A stretch of DNA of 64,000 bases from Candidatus Rifleibacteriota bacterium (GTDB lineage: Bacteria; Muiribacteriota; Ozemobacteria; Ozemobacterales; Ozemobacteraceae): positions 2,416 to 66,415 of the forward strand of contig JADFYG010000019.1 in assembly GCA_015233155.1 (NCBI GenBank), written 5' to 3'. Numbering within the stretch: position 1 is the stretch's first letter; the number at the start of each line of letters is the position of its first letter. This document shows positions 61,811 through 64,000 of this stretch, one piece after another. A program made the translations under genes and the position numbers. The notes under the pieces were generated by a model, which saw only the letters and a program-made list of their open reading frames with translations, ran no database searches and was not told the origin of the DNA.

Positions 61811-62869
61811 TCACTTTCGACCCAGCAGCGATAAAAGGGATGGAACAACGAGATTCAGTGGAACCTGACGTTCAACTCCACCTTTATCAAATGCGACTTT
61901 GGGCATTCCATATACGACACAGCTGGCTTCATCCTGACCGAGTGTTCTTGCCCCGGCCTTGCGCATGGCTGCGAGTCCCTCTGCACCGTCTCCTCCCATA
62001 CCAGTGAGAATTACCCCGATAGCATTCGCACCGACGTTTTTTGCGACGGAGTGGAAAAGAACATCCACCGCGGGACGATGTCCACCTACAGGATCGCCTG
62101 GCAGACAATCGACAAGATACGTTCCACCGGATCGTCTTACTGACATATGCATGTTTGCAGGGGCTATGAGAATCTGGCCCGTAATTATACGGTCGCCATT
62201 TGTCGCTTCTTTCACGCTCATGGCACCGATCTCATTTAGGCGGCTCGCAAACATTTTTGTAAATCCGGGTGTTATGTGTTGGACAATGACAATCCCCGGA
62301 GTATCTGCGGGAAATTGCATAACCAGATCACGGATTGCATTTGTTCCGCCTGTTGATGCACCGATGGCAATTACCTTATCGGTTGTTTCCGCAAGAGCAG
62401 CTGAAGTATAAACGGGGGCACTGTGAACTGTTTTTTCTACTTTTGCCAGATTCTGTCGCAAGTTCGAAAGATTGGCGCGAGATGCAACTTTTATTTTTTG
62501 CCGGAGTTCCATGATCATTTCGGCAGCACCGCGATCGCCGTGACTTCCGGATGGTTTGGTGACATAGTCGATTGCGCCGGCTTCAAGAGCCTGGAGAGTT
62601 ATTTCTTTGCCTCTTTCAGTCAATGCACTGACCATGACCACGGGCAAGGGAAAACTAGCCATGAGTCGACGAAGAAACTCAATTCCGTCCATGCGCGGCA
62701 TTTCTACATCAAGGGTGATTACGTCTGGTTTGAGTTCAGCAATTTTGTCACGAGCAACATAGGGATCCGGAGCCGTCCCGACGACTTGTATCTCAGGATC
62801 TTTTGAGAGACCCATGCTTAAAATTGCACGAATGGTGGCTGAGTCATCGACGATTAGAACTTTTATCAT
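61811..62869 (-). CDS. cheB: chemotaxis protein methylesterase/deamidase CheB
   Basis: 352 residues. The N-terminal receiver has D54 as phosphorylation site (LDVEMPRMDG). The C-terminal methylesterase has the triad S172 (GASTGG), H198 (QHITPGFT) and D294 (MGGDGAEG). It removes methyl groups from receptors and deamidates Gln residues. It is downstream of cheR, 48 bases, and part of the cheW-cheR-cheB unit. Confidence 0.95.
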   Translation of the reverse strand: MIKVLIVDDSATIRAILSMGLSKDPEIQVVGTAPDPYVARDKIAELKPDVITLDVEMPRMDGIEFLRRLMASFPLPVVMVSALTERGKEITLQALEAGAIDYVTKPSGSHGDRGAAEMIMELRQKIKVASRANLSNLRQNLAKVEKTVHSAPVYTSAALAETTDKVIAIGASTGGTNAIRDLVMQFPADTPGIVIVQHITPGFTKMFASRLNEIGAMSVKEATNGDRIITGQILIAPANMHMSVRRSGGTYLVDCLPGDPVGGHRPAVDVLFHSVAKNVGANAIGVILTGMGGDGAEGLAAMRKAGARTLGQDEASCVVYGMPKVAFDKGGVERQVPLNLVVPSLLSLLGRK

Positions 62870-62917
62870 TCGTTGCTTTTGCCTTCAGTTGATTTTTCTA
62901 TTATTGTTACCGGGGAA

Positions 62918-63781
62918 CTATTTTCGTATATTGGCATACACTGAGGGGCCAATGCTTTTCATAGCGGTGATTATTCCGGTAAGGCTTTCGGAAGAACCCA
63001 CTATAAGAATCCCCTCGGGTTTTAGAAGCCGACTGATCTCATCAATAAGTGGTTTGCGGATGTTGTTATCAAAATAGATCATGACATTTCGACAAAAAAC
63101 GAAATCAAGAGGGCCATGCATAGGAAAAGGAGGTTCAGCAAGATTCAACCTTTTGAAAACAATCCGTTCTCTTAAGGCAGGTTTTGCCCGATAATATTTT
63201 TGTTCTTCCAGTTTGATCTGATCGAAGTACTTTTGCTTCAAAGCGGAGGAGACGTCTTTTAGTTTTTCTTCCTCATATTTTCCGGTTTTGGCTATATCAA
63301 GTACTCTTGTAGAAATATCTGTTGCAAGGATTTTCCAATCAATTCCAGATAGACCGCATACTTCGGCCATAACCATAGCCAAAGTATAGGGTTCTTCTCC
63401 GGTCGAACTTGCCGCGCACCAGATCCTGAATCGGCGTTGACCAGCATTTTTCCAGGTGGTTATTTTTTCGTGCAGGATATCAAAATGCTTGGGTTCCCGG
63501 AAAAAATGTGTGACATTAGTCGAAATTGCATCTAAAAGCTGAACAATCTCTTCACCGGAAGTATCTTTCTCAAGATACTGGAAATAACTGGCATAACTCG
63601 GAATGTTCAATGCACGAAGACGCTTGGCAAGACGCGATGCAACAAGCGCTTCCTTGCCATCTTTCAGAGTTATTCCACTCTGGTTGTAAATAAATCGACT
63701 GATTTTTTCGAAAAGTTCGTGGCTCAGCGATGAGTTGGCGGAATTCGTTGACGAATTATTGGAGTCGGGCTCTCTGCCCAT
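62918..63781 (-). CDS. cheR: chemotaxis protein methyltransferase CheR
   Basis: 287 residues from ATG 63781, four bases after the cheW stop at 63786-63788; an upstream in-frame ATG at 63829 lies inside cheW and is rejected. An all-helical N-domain (SHELFEKISRFIYNQSGI) is followed by the SAM-binding domain (RIWCAASSTGEEPYTLAM) and LDFVFCRNVMIYF. CheR adds methyl groups from S-adenosylmethionine to receptor glutamates. It has a Ser/Asn-rich start. Confidence 0.93.
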   Translation of the reverse strand: MGREPDSNNSSTNSANSSLSHELFEKISRFIYNQSGITLKDGKEALVASRLAKRLRALNIPSYASYFQYLEKDTSGEEIVQLLDAISTNVTHFFREPKHFDILHEKITTWKNAGQRRFRIWCAASSTGEEPYTLAMVMAEVCGLSGIDWKILATDISTRVLDIAKTGKYEEEKLKDVSSALKQKYFDQIKLEEQKYYRAKPALRERIVFKRLNLAEPPFPMHGPLDFVFCRNVMIYFDNNIRKPLIDEISRLLKPEGILIVGSSESLTGIITAMKSIGPSVYANIRK

Positions 63782-63785
63782 GAAT

Positions 63786-64000
63786 TTATCCGTTTGAGTT
63801 GGCAATCGAGGAGAGCTCTTCGAGACCAAGAATTTTGTCTATGTCGAGAAGTATTTTTACGGAACCTTTTACTTTTGCTACCCCGAGAATGAAGGTCGTA
63901 TTGACTTTCGATCCAAAACTCAAAGCACGATCGATTTCACTGTCATTGATATTTACGACCTCGCTGACAGTATCAACCAGGATACCGACAAGAGCTGCGA
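63786..64000 (-). CDS. cheW: CheW-like chemotaxis coupling protein, C-terminal part (5' end outside window)
   Basis: The frame reads in from the window edge to TAA at 63786-63788, giving the last 70 residues. They match the CheW end: ALVGILVDTVSEVVNIND, an LGVAKVKGSVKILLDIDKIL block and an SSIANSNG end. CheW links receptors to the CheA kinase. CheA would normally be near; here it must lie outside the window. A CheV or CheA C-terminal end is possible for such a short stretch. Confidence 0.85.
   Translation of the reverse strand, partial: AALVGILVDTVSEVVNINDSEIDRALSFGSKVNTTFILGVAKVKGSVKILLDIDKILGLEELSSIANSNG

Overview
The window (roughly balanced G+C) comes from a Gram-negative-type bacterium. 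It has lipoprotein signal peptides, an outer-membrane-type barrel ending in Phe, exported proteins and a complete Che cluster. It carries unusual numbers of TPR and HEAT repeat proteins and class III nucleotide cyclases. The mixture (giant TPR proteins, CHASE2 cyclases, FecR-coil proteins, a gingipain-like peptidase, a polymertropic style of exported repeats) suggests a deep-branching lineage. Candidate phylum Riflebacteria (Ozemobacter-like) is my best guess, from memory and not verified. No rRNA, tRNA, CRISPR array, prophage or transposase is visible.

Layout. 1-11.5 kb (+): envelope and secreted proteins: two tandem beta-helix proteins, a LytM-type M23 peptidase, then FecR-coil protein, outer-membrane barrel and large Ig-like lipoprotein, closed by a strong terminator. 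11.6-20.6 kb (-): RNase D, two adjacent CHASE2 class III cyclases preceded by a 36-residue membrane peptide, an exported TPR protein and a TIM-barrel protein. 20.7-26 kb: a 57-residue protein (+), a C25 (gingipain-type) peptidase, and the rimO-pgsA-pgpA-small membrane protein set (-). 26.1-38.4 kb (-): ftsK followed by two giant TPR proteins (1613 and 1535 residues). 38.9-43.1 kb: EF-P without the usual modifiable tip residue, a secreted protein, a roughly 0.8 kb gene-free stretch, an exported zinc-ribbon protein, trmL and an FmdB-type ribbon. 43.2-50.7 kb: two convergent HEAT-repeat fusions (HEAT-cyclase and HEAT-PilT ATPase) and pncB. 50.8-58.3 kb (+): the conserved rpsB-tsf-pyrH-frr-uppS-cdsA-rseP block with a small 2[4Fe-4S] ferredoxin gene inserted between frr and uppS, then a CvpA-like gene. 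58.4-64 kb: an HDOD protein (+) and a chemotaxis cluster cheW-cheR-cheB-cheY-cheD-(REC-CheX) (-), without cheA or a receptor gene in view.

The strongest unusual signal is the cyclase pair at 12968-17988. One protein keeps both metal-binding Asp residues but has lost the transition-state Arg. Its neighbour has lost both Asp residues but keeps the Arg. This is the same division of labour as the C1 and C2 halves of mammalian adenylyl cyclase, and it predicts an obligate heterodimer with a single working active site. Other points of note are the HEAT fusions to two different nucleotide-handling enzymes, the EF-P tip loop, the giant TPR pair behind ftsK, and two genes too short for routine ORF calling (36 and 59 codons of product).
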